Assembly: GCA_016219005.1 (NCBI GenBank)
Contig: JACRCN010000096.1
Coordinates: forward strand, 1 to 64,000
Length of the DNA: 64,000 bases
Direction: 5' to 3'
Source of the DNA: Deltaproteobacteria bacterium
GTDB lineage: Bacteria; Desulfobacterota; Desulfobacteria; Desulfobacterales; SpSt-501
Both the position numbers and the translations under genes were made by a program. The notes under the pieces are model-generated. The model made no database searches. It was not told where the DNA came from and worked only from the letters and a program-made list of their open reading frames with translations. The stretch's first letter is position 1, and the number at the start of each line of letters is the position of its first letter. Shown here one piece after another: positions 38,331 to 51,152 of the stretch.

Positions 38331-38384
38331 CCAGTTCAGTCCGTTGAGTCTTCCGTGTTCGTTGAATCTGTTGAGCCGATTGAG
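38331..38384. repeat. Degenerate 9-bp tandem repeat, second locus
   Basis: Six consecutive 9-mers; on the minus strand the units read CTCAATCGG, CTCAACAGA, TTCAACGAA, CACGGAAGA, CTCAACGGA and CTGAACTGG. The common core CTCAAC with period 9 matches the array at 19342-19380. Confidence 0.5.
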
Positions 38385-38480
38385 TCATCGGGGTGGGCCT
38401 GTCCGCGGTGCTAAGGCAACCTTGATGAACCGGATTGATGCAAGGGACGCCACAGACTCAATGGACCCCATGACTCATGA

Positions 38481-40556
38481 TCAGGCGGATAGTTTCGAAA
38501 AATCGGCGAAGGTGTCGAAGAGCCCGGCCACCTGCGCGAGAAGCGACAGCCGATTGCGACGAACGTTCATGTCTTCCGCCATGACCATGACGTCGTCGAA
38601 GAATGCATCCACCGGAGCGCGCAGCGTGGCTACCCGGGCGAGGGCCTGGTCGTAAAGATCTAAGTGCAGGTCCTCCTGCACCTGGGATCGAACGGTGCGA
38701 AAGGCCCCCAGCAGTGCGGCTTCCGACGGATGGGCGAACAACCCCTCGTCGACCGCCCCCGCTGTGAAGTCCTCTGCCCGGCGGATGATGTTGACCACCC
38801 GCTTGAAGGACACCGCGATAGGCTCGAAATCCGAATGGCTCTTGAGCTGCTGCAACGCCCGAGCCCGGCTCCAGACGGCGGGAACGCTTTCGGCCGGCAC
38901 GCCGAGCACCGCGGCGACCGTGTCCTTGGCGAAGCCCTCCTCCACCAGGATGGACGTCATCCGGCCTGCCAGGAACCCCTGGATCTTGGCGGCGGTCTCC
39001 GATGGCGTGCCCGCCTCGCCGTCGAAAAGGCTCAGGCTTTTCTGTACCACAGCTTCCAGGGGGAATGCCAGCCTGCGGCTGCGCATGATCTGGATCACGC
39101 CGATGCCCTGGCGACGGAGGGCATAGGGGTCGGCAGCACCCGTGGGGGCCAACCCGGACCGGAAGCAGCCGCAGATGGTGTCCATCTTGTCGGCGATGGC
39201 GACCACCGCCCCGACCGCGGTCTCCGGCAGCGCCCCGCCGGAATAGGTCGGCCGGTAATGCTCTTCGATGGCGCTCGCCACCGCTTCGGGTTCCCCTTGG
39301 GCCTTGGCATAGACCCGCCCCATGATGCCCTGCAGTTTGGGAAACTCGCCCACCATCTGGCTGACCAGGTCAGCCTTGCAGAGCCAGGCCGCCCGTTCCA
39401 CCTGCACGCCGAGCTCCGGGTCGCCGCCGAGTTGGTCGGCCACGAAACGGGCCAGCCCCTGCACGCGCCGGACCTTGTCATAAACCGACCCCATCTGGGC
39501 CTGGAAGAGGACGCTTTTCAGCTTCTCCGCCATGGTGTCCAGCGACGTTTCCCGGTCGCTCTGAAAGAAAAATTTCGCATCCTCCAACCGGGCCCTCAAC
39601 ACCCGCTCGTGGCCCCGGACCACCACCGCCATGTCCTGGACGGGTGTGTTATTGACGGCAATGAAATGCGGCAGCAGTCTGCCGCCGGCGTCCACCACGG
39701 CGAAATATTTCTGGTGCTCGCGCATGGCGGTGATGAGCACCTCGGCGGGAAGATCCAGAAAGGCATCGGCAAACCTTCCGACGGCGACGGTCGGATACTC
39801 CACCAGTTGGGTCACGGTCCCGAGCAGTTCCTCGTCCGGCAGGACCCGCCCGCCCACCGAGGCGGCCGCCTGGGCAGCGCCCTCGGCGATCAAGCGCCGG
39901 CGCTCGACCGGGTCCACAATCACGAACCCCGAACGCAGGGCCTCCACGTACGCGGCGGGCTCGGCGACCTTGATCCGGCGCGGATGCATGAAGCGGTGCC
40001 CGAACGTCGTGCGCCCGCTGCGGATGCGGCCCAACGTAAAACCGATCAGGCCGCCGCCGTAGAGGGCAAGCAGGGAGCGAATCGGCCGCGCAAAGGAAAT
40101 GGTCGAATCCGCCCAGCGCATGCGCTTGGGAAACGGGATGGCCAGGATGATGTCCGGCAGGACCGTTTTAAGCAGGGCGGTGGTGGCCAGTCCCGGGTCG
40201 GTCACGGTGGCGCTGAGGTACTCCCCCTTCGGGGTCGAGGCGACGCCGAGCCGATTCACGGAAAGACCCACCTTCTCGGCGAACTTGACGGCGGCCGTGG
40301 TGGGTCGGCCGTCGCTGTCGTAGCCCACCTTCCGCGGCGGCCCGAGCACCTCGCTGGTCAGGCGCTCCTGCCGGGCCGCCAGCTCCGCCACGGTGACCGA
40401 CAACCGGCGCGGGGTGCCGAAGGTCTGGATACGGCCGTGCGCAATCCGGGCATCGGCCAGCTTCTGCGCCAGCATCGATTCCAGGGCTGCCAGTGCCGGA
40501 TCGATGTACCCGGCGGGAATTTCCTCGGTTCCGATTTCAAGCAACAACGTTTTCAT
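38481..40556 (-). CDS. glyS: Glycyl-tRNA synthetase beta subunit
   Basis: A 691-residue beta subunit of the bacterial alpha2-beta2 type enzyme. The N-terminus (MKTLLLEIGTEEIPAGYI) and ELLGTVTQLVEYPTVAVG are family signatures, AIADKMDTICGCFRSGLAPTGAADPYALRRQ lies in the HD-like part, and a C-terminal anticodon-binding DALR-type domain follows. It binds the tRNA while the alpha subunit activates glycine. It lies 41 bases downstream of glyQ. Confidence 0.97.
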   Translation of the reverse strand: MKTLLLEIGTEEIPAGYIDPALAALESMLAQKLADARIAHGRIQTFGTPRRLSVTVAELAARQERLTSEVLGPPRKVGYDSDGRPTTAAVKFAEKVGLSVNRLGVASTPKGEYLSATVTDPGLATTALLKTVLPDIILAIPFPKRMRWADSTISFARPIRSLLALYGGGLIGFTLGRIRSGRTTFGHRFMHPRRIKVAEPAAYVEALRSGFVIVDPVERRRLIAEGAAQAAASVGGRVLPDEELLGTVTQLVEYPTVAVGRFADAFLDLPAEVLITAMREHQKYFAVVDAGGRLLPHFIAVNNTPVQDMAVVVRGHERVLRARLEDAKFFFQSDRETSLDTMAEKLKSVLFQAQMGSVYDKVRRVQGLARFVADQLGGDPELGVQVERAAWLCKADLVSQMVGEFPKLQGIMGRVYAKAQGEPEAVASAIEEHYRPTYSGGALPETAVGAVVAIADKMDTICGCFRSGLAPTGAADPYALRRQGIGVIQIMRSRRLAFPLEAVVQKSLSLFDGEAGTPSETAAKIQGFLAGRMTSILVEEGFAKDTVAAVLGVPAESVPAVWSRARALQQLKSHSDFEPIAVSFKRVVNIIRRAEDFTAGAVDEGLFAHPSEAALLGAFRTVRSQVQEDLHLDLYDQALARVATLRAPVDAFFDDVMVMAEDMNVRRNRLSLLAQVAGLFDTFADFSKLSA

Positions 40557-40597
40557 TCGTATTCCTCATTGAAGCGGCACGGATGGTTCCACCGCCT

Positions 40598-41470
40598 TCA
40601 GTTCTTCTTGACCAGCGGAAAGCCCATGCCCTCCCGCTGCGCCAGGTAAGCCTCCGCGCAGGCCCGGGCCAGGTTGCGGATGCGCGCGATGTAGCCGGTG
40701 CGCTCGGTGACGCTGATGGCCCCGCGGGCATCCAGAAGGTTGAAGGTGTGGGAGCACTTCAGGCAGAACTCGTAGGCCGGCAGCACGAGCCCTTTCGGGA
40801 TGACCCGCTGGGACTCCGCCTCGTAGCGGGCGAACAGATCAAACAACATGGAAACGTCGGCCTGCTCGAAATTGTAGGTGGACTGCTCGACCTCCTGCCG
40901 GTGGTGCACATCGCCGTAGCGCAGATCTCGGTTCCATTGCAGGTCATAGACGTTGTCGACCTGCTGCAGGTACATGGCGATCCGCTCGAGGCCGTAGGTG
41001 AGTTCGACGGAGACCGGCGTGAGCTCCATACTGCCGGCCATCTGGAAATAGGTGAACTGAGTGATTTCCATGCCGTCCAGCCAGACTTCCCACCCGAGGC
41101 CGGAGGCTCCCAGGGTGGGCGATTCCCAGTCGTCCTCCACAAAGCGGATGTCGTGCTGGAGGAGATTCACGCCGAGAGTGGATAGACTCTGGAGATACAG
41201 CTGCTGCACATCCGCCGGAGAGGGTTTCAGCAGGACTTGATATTGGTAGTAGTGCTGCAGCCGGTTGGGGTTCTCTCCGTAGCGGCCGTCCGTGGGACGC
41301 CGTGAAGGCTGGACATAGGCGACCCTCCAGGGCTCCGGTCCGAGCGCCTTCAGAAGGGTCGCATGATGGAAAGTCCCGGCGCCGACCTCCAGGTCGTAGG
41401 GCTGAATGACCAAGCAGCCTTTGCTCGCCCAAAACGCCTGGAGGGACATAATGAGATCCTGAAAATTCAT
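40598..41470 (-). CDS. glyQ: Glycyl-tRNA synthetase alpha subunit
   Basis: A 290-residue catalytic subunit from [11 protein letters not shown] at 41470 (GAAGGAGC box). Class II motifs are visible: [39 protein letters not shown] (motif 2) and [15 protein letters not shown] (motif 3). With glyS it makes the tetrameric enzyme of most bacteria. A hairpin with a 6-bp stem (41557-41576) lies upstream. Confidence 0.98.
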   Translation of the reverse strand: MNFQDLIMSLQAFWASKGCLVIQPYDLEVGAGTFHHATLLKALGPEPWRVAYVQPSRRPTDGRYGENPNRLQHYYQYQVLLKPSPADVQQLYLQSLSTLGVNLLQHDIRFVEDDWESPTLGASGLGWEVWLDGMEITQFTYFQMAGSMELTPVSVELTYGLERIAMYLQQVDNVYDLQWNRDLRYGDVHHRQEVEQSTYNFEQADVSMLFDLFARYEAESQRVIPKGLVLPAYEFCLKCSHTFNLLDARGAISVTERTGYIARIRNLARACAEAYLAQREGMGFPLVKKN

Positions 41471-41699
41471 AACGGTGCTCCTTCGGCAGGCAGGGGATTC
41501 ACTGAAATTCAAGGCTTACGTGAATAAAGCATTTTCGCGCAAATGCCAAGCGAAAAGTGCCGAGCGCCTGCGGCACCCGGAGTGCCGCTCCAAGCGTGAA
41601 AGTTGAAAGGCCAAAACGATAGCGCCCATCATCGAGCGCTCATACCGTATTCCGGCAACCCCGGCTCCGCGCTTTCACCCTTTCGCTTGCTTTAAGCTT

Positions 41700-42809
41700 T
41701 CAGCTTCGAGCTGGCTTTTCGATCCTCAGTCCTTGCCTCGCCACGCGTGCGTCCAGCAGGCGGGCCCCGTGCCGCTGGCCGAGAATCTCCTGCCAGCGCG
41801 GCCGCAGGCGCTCGACGGCATCGGCCTCGCCGAGGGCCCAGAGACAGCCCCCACCGCCGGCGCCGGTGAACCGCGCCCCGCACCCGCCGCGGCGGGCGGC
41901 CGCGACCAGCCTGCGGCCGGTGTCGTCCAGCACCTCCGGCGTCAGGCGACACCGCACGGCCGTCTCCCGGTTCATGCCATCGGCGGCCGCGACGTAGTCC
42001 CGGCGCTTCAATGCGTCCACGAACCGGTGCGTCCAGAGCACGATTTCCTTCCAGGGCTGCCGGGTTCGGCCGGAGACGAACTGCCGCACCCAGCGGCCGT
42101 TGATGTCGCGGGATTCGTGGGGGATCCCGCAGTAGGCCACCAGCAGGCGCTCTTCGAGCTCGGCGTAGCGGCGGCGGGGCACGACGCTCTGCCGCTGGAA
42201 GACCGACTTGCGCGGCAGCGCGATCCACAGCCAGGCGTTGACGCCCCCGTAAACAGCGGCCAGCTGGTCCTGGTAACCGCAGGGAACGCCGGCGACACTT
42301 TCCTCGACCGCATGGGCCAGCAACCCGATGGAGCGGGCGCTGATCACGGCACACGCACTCTGGCGCCGCCGAGCTTCCGACAGCGCGGCCGCCAGGGTGA
42401 CGGCGGCAACCGACGAGCCGCCCAGGGCGCTGCGGGGCGGGGATTCGGAATCAATGCCGATCTGCACCCCCGAGACCCGGAAAAAGTCTGCCATGGCGAA
42501 CATCAAGCCCATCGGATGATCATAGGGGGCCTGTCCCGCGGCGTAGTCGGCCTCCTTGAACCCGCGCGAGCTGATCCGGATGCGGCCCCGGGCGTAAGGC
42601 TTGAGACTGACGGTCGTGCGCATCTCCAGGGCGATGCTCAGCGTGCACGGGGCCAGATGCTGCAGCGGGTAGGAAAAGGTTCGGATGTCGAGAGTCCCGC
42701 CCATGTCGACCCGGCACGGCGCGGAGGCGGTCACCGGCCGGGATTCGAGCGCCTTCTGCCAGTTGAACGGCTCCCGATGACAATCTGATGAAAGCGCACC
42801 CGACCTCAT
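41700..42809 (-). CDS. GHMP-family sugar kinase
   Basis: 369 residues from the ATG at 42809, which has GGGAGA upstream. The GHMP ATP-binding motif is PPRSALGGSSVAAVTLAAA (about residues 125-145), and the C-terminal motif 3 is GARFTGAGGGGCLWAL. N-terminal SAPCRVDMGGTLD is the substrate-side motif of sugar kinases. Relatives phosphorylate heptose or fucose derivatives (HddA or fucokinase type). It sits between recO and glyQ on the same strand, an unusual place. Substrate unknown. Confidence 0.85.
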   Translation of the reverse strand: MRSGALSSDCHREPFNWQKALESRPVTASAPCRVDMGGTLDIRTFSYPLQHLAPCTLSIALEMRTTVSLKPYARGRIRISSRGFKEADYAAGQAPYDHPMGLMFAMADFFRVSGVQIGIDSESPPRSALGGSSVAAVTLAAALSEARRRQSACAVISARSIGLLAHAVEESVAGVPCGYQDQLAAVYGGVNAWLWIALPRKSVFQRQSVVPRRRYAELEERLLVAYCGIPHESRDINGRWVRQFVSGRTRQPWKEIVLWTHRFVDALKRRDYVAAADGMNRETAVRCRLTPEVLDDTGRRLVAAARRGGCGARFTGAGGGGCLWALGEADAVERLRPRWQEILGQRHGARLLDARVARQGLRIEKPARS

Positions 42810-42988
42810 CACTCTTTTCTCCCGCCTTCCGCATCTTGATCGAAGCGCGACACAACCTGCATCCAGGAAAGTTGTATGTTTTTCCGTGGGAGCCGCATCC
42901 GGCCGTGATCGATCGTGGCTGCAAGCCACTCCCGCACGAAAACCGCGCTCGTTATCGATGGGATGGCACAATGCGCCGCGCCCGACTT

Positions 42989-43768
42989 CTACGAAAGCGC
43001 CGGCTCCCCGCGCAGCTGGCGCAGTACCCTCAGGCTGCGCGGCTGCCGGCCGAGGTGGTAGGGCACGAAGCTCTCCAGAAACTCCTGGCTTTCGCGAAGA
43101 GCCCGGGGGCTGAACTTGATCCGGGCCGCCCGAGCCAGGTCCCCGCCGGCAACCCACAGCAACTGCTTGATGGTACCCTTGGAAAGGCGATGCGGCTCCG
43201 CGGTCGATGGAAGGCAACCGGGGCAGGCGATGCCGCCCTGGGCGATCTCGATCCCCAACGCCTCCGGGCGGATGCTGTCCAGATCGAGCCGGCAGACGAC
43301 ACACCGCGTCAGGTTGGGGCTGTGCCCGGAGATCCTCAGCAATCGCATCTGGAACAGGACGCTCAAGGCGGCCTCGGGCGGGCCGCTTCCCGCCAGGGCG
43401 TCGAGCACATGCCGCAGCAGCAAAAACAGCTCGGCACTTTCGACGCGGTCCTCCATCCAGTCGTTCACGAGCTCCGACCAGTAGCTGGCGTAAGCCGTCT
43501 TGGTCGCAGCCTCCCGTATTTCCGGGTGGGGGTGTCGCAGCGTTGCCTCCTGCAGCACCGGCAGGCCGCTCTTGCGGCCGATGCTGCCGACGATGTCCAG
43601 TTCCGTGAAGAGTTCCAGCAGGCCGGCAAACCGCCGGGTGCTTTTCTTGGCGGCCTTGGCCATCAGGGAGACCTTGCCGAGGGTGAGCGAGAAGAAGGTC
43701 ACAATGAGGTCATAATCGCCGTATTCCGTGCGTCGGATCAGGATGGCAGGGGTCGAAAATTGCAGCAT
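42989..43768 (-). CDS. recO: DNA repair protein RecO
   Basis: 259 residues from MLQFSTPAIL at 43768. An N-terminal OB fold (RRTEYGDYDLIVTFFSLTLGKVSLMAKAAKK) is followed by a helical domain and a zinc-finger region (CVVCRLDLD, then GIACPGC). RecO loads RecA with RecR by displacing SSB. It lies 57 bases after rodZ on the same strand. A good ribosome binding site is not evident. Confidence 0.92.
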   Translation of the reverse strand: MLQFSTPAILIRRTEYGDYDLIVTFFSLTLGKVSLMAKAAKKSTRRFAGLLELFTELDIVGSIGRKSGLPVLQEATLRHPHPEIREAATKTAYASYWSELVNDWMEDRVESAELFLLLRHVLDALAGSGPPEAALSVLFQMRLLRISGHSPNLTRCVVCRLDLDSIRPEALGIEIAQGGIACPGCLPSTAEPHRLSKGTIKQLLWVAGGDLARAARIKFSPRALRESQEFLESFVPYHLGRQPRSLRVLRQLRGEPALS

Positions 43769-43825
43769 GGAACCACACGACCGGGCAGGCCGCCAGGCAC
43801 CGCAGGAAACCCACCGCGGCATTTG

Positions 43826-44572
43826 TCACGGCAGGTGGAGATTCACCACTTCGCCGCGTTTGCCCGGCACGTTGACCGGCTTGTTGTTGAGGTTGAGTTT
43901 AACCCCGCCGGCGTTTCCGATCAAAAGATTGAACGTGGAGCGGGCTTCAAGTTTCAGATGCTCTCCGGCCTTGAGGTTGTATTCGGCCGGGATCCCCTGG
44001 TCGGTCACGACCTTGATCCAGGTGTTCTCCGTGGCGGACACCGTCAGGATGTGCTGCAGGGCGGCCGGCGGCGCCGGTTTCAGGGTCGGCGGCGCCGCCC
44101 GCCGAGTTTGGGCGCTGTCGGCCGGCGGTGGTTCCGGGGAAACGGCGCCGGGGCCGTCAGCGGTCGCTGCGGTTTCGATATGCGGCGGGCTCAACCACTG
44201 CCAGGCGACGATCGACCCGACAATCAGAGTCAGCAGCAGCGCCAGGGCGGCGACCAGTTTCCACCGCATGCCGGAGCGGGCCTGCTCCGGTTGCCGCCCG
44301 ATATCCTCCGCCTCCCGGCTCATTCTCCGGTGCGCGTCGTAGCGCCGCACCGCTTCGTCGCCGTCCGCACCCACGGCCTTGGCGTAAGCGCGCAGGAATC
44401 CTCTGAAAAAAGCATCCGGCGGGTACCCCTGCGGGTCTTCCCGGTCGATGGCCTCCAGGTGCCGGACCGCAATCCGGGTTTCCTCCGCAACCTGATCCAG
44501 GCTGATCCGTTTCTCAACACGGATCGCCTGCAGATACCGGCCGAAAGATGCCTGCTCCGATGAAGATTCCAT
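43826..44572 (-). CDS. rodZ: Cytoskeletal HTH protein RodZ
   Basis: A 248-residue RodZ-type protein. A cytoplasmic Cro/C1-like helix-turn-helix (about 12-75; FGRYLQAIRVEKRISLDQVA) is followed by a basic linker, one membrane segment (about 103-125), a Pro/Ala-rich periplasmic linker and a C-terminal beta domain (about 170-248). RodZ links MreB to the cell-wall machinery. The HTH binds MreB rather than DNA in model species. It is part of the mfd-surA-rodZ-recO run. Confidence 0.9.
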   Translation of the reverse strand: MESSSEQASFGRYLQAIRVEKRISLDQVAEETRIAVRHLEAIDREDPQGYPPDAFFRGFLRAYAKAVGADGDEAVRRYDAHRRMSREAEDIGRQPEQARSGMRWKLVAALALLLTLIVGSIVAWQWLSPPHIETAATADGPGAVSPEPPPADSAQTRRAAPPTLKPAPPAALQHILTVSATENTWIKVVTDQGIPAEYNLKAGEHLKLEARSTFNLLIGNAGGVKLNLNNKPVNVPGKRGEVVNLHLP

Positions 44573-44649
44573 TACCGTGTCACCATTCCGTCATGCCCGG
44601 TGGCCGTAGCCGCAACGATCCCCCGCCCGCGGCAGTCGCGCGAGGCAGC

Positions 44650-45675
44650 CTATTTGGCTTCCATGATCTTGATGTGCGAGCGCCGGCGCAGCTCCGTGAT
44701 CCAGGTCTTGATTTTGCCGTCGACCCGTTCCCGATACAGGATTTCCTGGATCTCCGGTTCCACCTCGGCCAGCGGCCGCCCCGCAGTTTCCGCGATTTGC
44801 TGCACGAAGACGACCTGGAAGCCGAACTCCGACTCCACGATCGGCGAGACGGCGCCGGCCGACATGGTTTTCACCACCTCCCGCAATTGAGGGGTGAGTT
44901 CCTCGGCGCGGAATAAGCCCAGGTCGGACCCTTGCAGGCCGCCGGTCCCGGCGCCACTCGAGCTGGCAACGTCTTCAAACGCCCGGCCCTCCTTTATTTC
45001 GGCCAGCGCTGCCTGCAGGCGCGCCTGGGCTTCCTGCCGCTCGGCCGAGTCCGCGTTGCGCGGCAACTTCGCAAACAGGTTCCACAAATGGTATTTCCTG
45101 CTCCCGCCGTACTTGGCGAGGTTCTTCTCATAGTAAGCCTTGATCTCATCCTTCGTGATCACCACCCGGGAAGTCACCTCGCGATTGACCAGCTTGGTCC
45201 GTTGCAGCATCCCCTTGATGTCTTTGCGGTAATCCGCCCAGTTCATTCCCCGGCCGGAGAGCATGGCACGGATGTCTTCGTCCGTCACGGAGTTCATCCG
45301 CTTGATCTGCGCAATCTGCTGGTCGATCTCCTCTTCGCTGACGGTGATGTTGTAGCGCTTGACCTCCTGATCGGTGAGCTTGTTTTCGATGAGGGTATCC
45401 ATCACGTCTTTGCGCAGCCGGGCGATGGCCTGGCGCTGCATCTCCGGGGAGAACCCTTGCGCCTTGGTGTTTTCCAGGTAAGGCCGCAGGGTCGTCTCGA
45501 CGTCGTGCTGGGTGATGATGTCGTCGTTCACCACCGCCACGATGCGGTCGACAATAATAGTCTCCGCCGCCGGGGCCGGCAACGGCGCGAACAGGCCGCC
45601 GAACAGCGCACCGAACAGAATGATCATGAAAAACCGCTGATACCGTTCACATGGCATATGTCGATGTCGAAGCAT
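44650..45675 (-). CDS. SurA-type periplasmic peptidyl-prolyl isomerase
   Basis: A 341-residue exported chaperone. A signal peptide (about 1-37, ending APAAE) leads into a SurA N-terminal domain (IVDRIVAVVNDDIITQHDV) and one parvulin domain (about 195-300; RKYHLWNLFAKLP and GSDLGLFRAEELTPQ). E. coli SurA has two parvulin domains, so this is the shorter form. It helps outer-membrane proteins fold. GAGG at seven bases supports the start at 45675. The second, lipoprotein-like SurA homologue lies just upstream. Confidence 0.9.
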   Translation of the reverse strand: MLRHRHMPCERYQRFFMIILFGALFGGLFAPLPAPAAETIIVDRIVAVVNDDIITQHDVETTLRPYLENTKAQGFSPEMQRQAIARLRKDVMDTLIENKLTDQEVKRYNITVSEEEIDQQIAQIKRMNSVTDEDIRAMLSGRGMNWADYRKDIKGMLQRTKLVNREVTSRVVITKDEIKAYYEKNLAKYGGSRKYHLWNLFAKLPRNADSAERQEAQARLQAALAEIKEGRAFEDVASSSGAGTGGLQGSDLGLFRAEELTPQLREVVKTMSAGAVSPIVESEFGFQVVFVQQIAETAGRPLAEVEPEIQEILYRERVDGKIKTWITELRRRSHIKIMEAK

Positions 45676-45781
45676 GGCGAACCTCGTCTTACGGGACAGA
45701 TCGCGACCTCTGATTCGACCGATTGCGAGTCCCCTCTGCGCGGGCGAACGCCCGGATCAAACAAACCGCGACCGGCACGCC

Positions 45782-46568
45782 TCACCTGCCGTCGCCGGGC
45801 GCAGCGCCCGGTTCAGACCCCTCCAGCCGGCCCCATGCCTCCCGGTTGACCTCCACCGGATATTTTTCTTTCAGCCGGGCAATCCAGGCGCCGAAGGCAT
45901 CCTCGATCTTCTGTCGCTGCAGGTCGGCGACGATCGTCTCCTTCAATCTCTGGAACTTCTCGTCCGAGTCGGCACCTGCCACCTTGCCGCGGAGGTGCTG
46001 ATCGTAGTAGCCCGCCACATCCTCAGGGCTGATGGCGATCTGCCCCCGCAATTCCGCGTCCACGAGTTTATCCATGAGGAGCCTCGCCCGGAGGCGAAGC
46101 TTCCACGCATCGAAGCTCACGGCGGATTCGATGAGGGTCTGTTCAAACACCCCGGGCGGGTAGTCTGAGCTGACGGCGGCGACGGCGGCCTCGAATTCGG
46201 CATCAGAGACGGAGAGGCCCAACTCCCCCGCGCGCTTGAACATCACCAACTCCGTGGCCATCTCGTTCAGCAGTTGCGTGCGGGCTTCTTTCAGCCCGGT
46301 CGGGTTCTGCGCAAAGCTGCCGGGATAGGCGGTCTGGGCCAACTCAAAGGCCTGCAGGAACTCCCGGACGGTGACCTTGCGCTCGCCGACCCGGATCAGG
46401 TAGTCCTCGGCGGGCTCAGAACCGGACGGTTCGCATCCCCACAGGCTGAACAGTCCTAAAATCAGCCCGACCCAGCCCACGGCCCGATGGATGACTCTCG
46501 CCCTATCCCCCTGGCCCCGAGGTGCAGGGCAAAAGCTCGGCCGGCCAGTGGCAATCCCGTATAAGATT

Positions 46569-46591
<23 letters not shown>
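45782..46591 (-). CDS. SurA-like lipoprotein chaperone
   Basis: Up to 269 residues. A lipobox (LFSLWGC) lies at about residue 53, so the mature form is probably an acylated lipoprotein. The C-terminal part is a SurA-N-like helical domain (VGERKVTVREFLQAFELAQ, then LLNEMATELVMFKRAGELGL) without a clear parvulin domain. The start is uncertain: a GTG at 46591 overlaps the last 23 bases of mfd but gives a very long n-region, and another GTG at 46480 lacks basic residues. It is coupled to mfd upstream and to surA downstream. Confidence 0.75.
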
Positions 46592-50096
<3,505 letters not shown>

Positions 50097-50154
50097 AAAC
50101 GCAGTAAATACCGACGCAGCTTAATCGGCCGGGCAGTGGATTCGTCAGCAACAA

Positions 50155-50231
50155 GCCACCCTAGCTCAACCAGGCAGAGCAACGCATTCGTAATGCGTAG
50201 GTTATCGGTTCGATTCCGATGGGTGGCTCCA
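50155..50231 (+). tRNA. tRNA-Thr, anticodon CGU
   Basis: Acceptor stem GCCACCC (50155-50161) pairs with GGGTGGC (50221-50227), followed by T and an encoded CCA (50229-50231). The D arm has GCTC/GAGC; the anticodon arm is ACGCA-TTCGTAA-TGCGT with anticodon CGT; the T arm is ATCGG-TTCGATT-CCGAT. It is divergent from mfd. The CGU anticodon reads the ACG codon, common in a high-GC genome. Confidence 0.95.
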
Positions 50232-50333
50232 AACTTTAACAGGGTCTTGAAAAACAAGCATCGGACCATCTGCCAAGGGGTGCGGTGCTTTGGAAAACGG
50301 AGCATATTCGACCCCATGCGATAATCTACAAAC

Positions 50334-50372
50334 GCCGCGCCATGCCGTATCATGGCATGAGGCGCCGTTTTT
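50334..50372 (+). terminator. Terminator after tRNA-Thr
   Basis: A GC-rich hairpin (GCGCC-ATGCC with GGCAT-GA-GGCGC, a two-base bulge) followed by GTTTTT. It ends about 140 bases after the tRNA. Confidence 0.65.
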
Positions 50373-50385
50373 CAACACCCTGTGG

Positions 50386-50423
50386 AAGGCCGACTTTTCA
50401 AAGATCAGTCGGCCTTCTTGTTT
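50386..50423 (+). terminator. Second hairpin terminator
   Basis: A perfect 10-bp stem AAGGCCGACT/AGTCGGCCTT (50386-50395, 50407-50416), an 11-base loop and CTTGTTT after it. It backs up the tRNA terminator. Confidence 0.6.
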
Positions 50424-50783
50424 GCTCGGGCGGGTGAAGTTGCTCTATCGCGTCAGGTCGATTTGGGTTGAGTCCACCTGATCGGCTGCGGTCCGCCGCG
50501 GCCTTCACAGTCTGGCGACCTGAACCGTCATCCCGTGCGCCGCAAAAAGAAGCCCACGTGCGGCGGTCCACTCGCAAAAGATCAGAATAAGCCGAAACCG
50601 GCTGCAAAGCAACCCTGTTGTCTGTCATCGGGCAGCAACCCCGGCGACGGGGTGCCCGGGGTCGGAGACCCTGCGCCAACCGGCGCGGCCTCGCGGCCCG
50701 GAGCACTCGCTGCGCGGATATATTTCGTCTCGCCGTCTTCAGGAGTAATCAGTTGAAAAATCAATAAAAACTTTGCATCAGAC
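50424..50783. other. 360-base gap, no supported gene
   Basis: Between the second terminator and the next promoter I see no gene with a ribosome binding site. A 73-codon plus-strand frame from a GTG at 50535 starts with RRKKKPTCGGP and has two adjacent cysteines, but it has no Shine-Dalgarno sequence and becomes Gly/Pro/Ala-rich, so I do not call it. Confidence 0.35.
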
Positions 50784-50812
50784 TTGACATGCCCACCGTT
50801 TCCCGATAGGCT
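50784..50812 (+). promoter_or_regulatory. Possible promoter of the IHF-like transcript
   Basis: A perfect TTGACA (50784-50789) and a weak TAGGCT (50807-50812) with a 17-base spacer, upstream of two possible small ORFs and the IHF-like gene. Confidence 0.4.
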
Positions 50813-50877
50813 AATCCCATCGTCAAACGCCATGGACGGCGATCTTCTTTATAAAGGAGGCGAATCGGTAACACATC

Positions 50878-51012
50878 ATGAGAGATATGGAAGACGTGGA
50901 ACTGAAGAAGGAGATGGACGAGATCATGCGCAGTGTCGAAAGCGTGATGAAACGAATCGAGGCTGTCCTCCCATCCCAGAAAAAAGACCCCCCCGACCAC
51001 GCGGAAGAATGA
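50878..51012 (+). CDS. Possible 44-aa helical protein
   Basis: A 44-codon ORF starting MRDMEDVELKKEMDEIMR and running as one charged, heptad-like amphipathic helix, ending in a Pro/Asp/Glu tail. AAAGGAGG lies 17 bases before the ATG, too far for a normal start, and a stop codon sits just upstream in frame. Its stop overlaps the start of the next small ORF (ATGA). The composition looks like real protein but translation is unproven. Confidence 0.4.
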   Translation: MRDMEDVELKKEMDEIMRSVESVMKRIEAVLPSQKKDPPDHAEE

Positions 51013-51152
51013 ACGGATTCACCTCACCCCCGGATCAGCCGGCCCCTGCGGAGAGGCCGGACGGTTTTCGACCGCACCGTGTTCCGGTCAGCGGGCAGAC
51101 CGGTGACGAGCGGTTTCAGGATCTCGGCCTTCAGGAGGCGCTATGGCAGTGA
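51009..51152 (+). CDS. Possible 47-aa overlapping small ORF
   Basis: It starts on the ATGA that ends the 44-aa ORF and stops ten bases inside the IHF-like gene. The sequence (MNGFTSPPDQPAPAERPDG...) is rich in Pro, Gly and Arg without hydrophobic core, so it may be untranslated. The nested overlaps are what make it worth noting. Confidence 0.25.
   Translation: MNGFTSPPDQPAPAERPDGFRPHRVPVSGQTGDERFQDLGLQEALWQ

Noticed and set aside
38664-40649. A 661-codon plus-strand open frame
   Set aside because: It is antisense to glyS and spans the glyS-glyQ gap; composition is that of an antisense frame.
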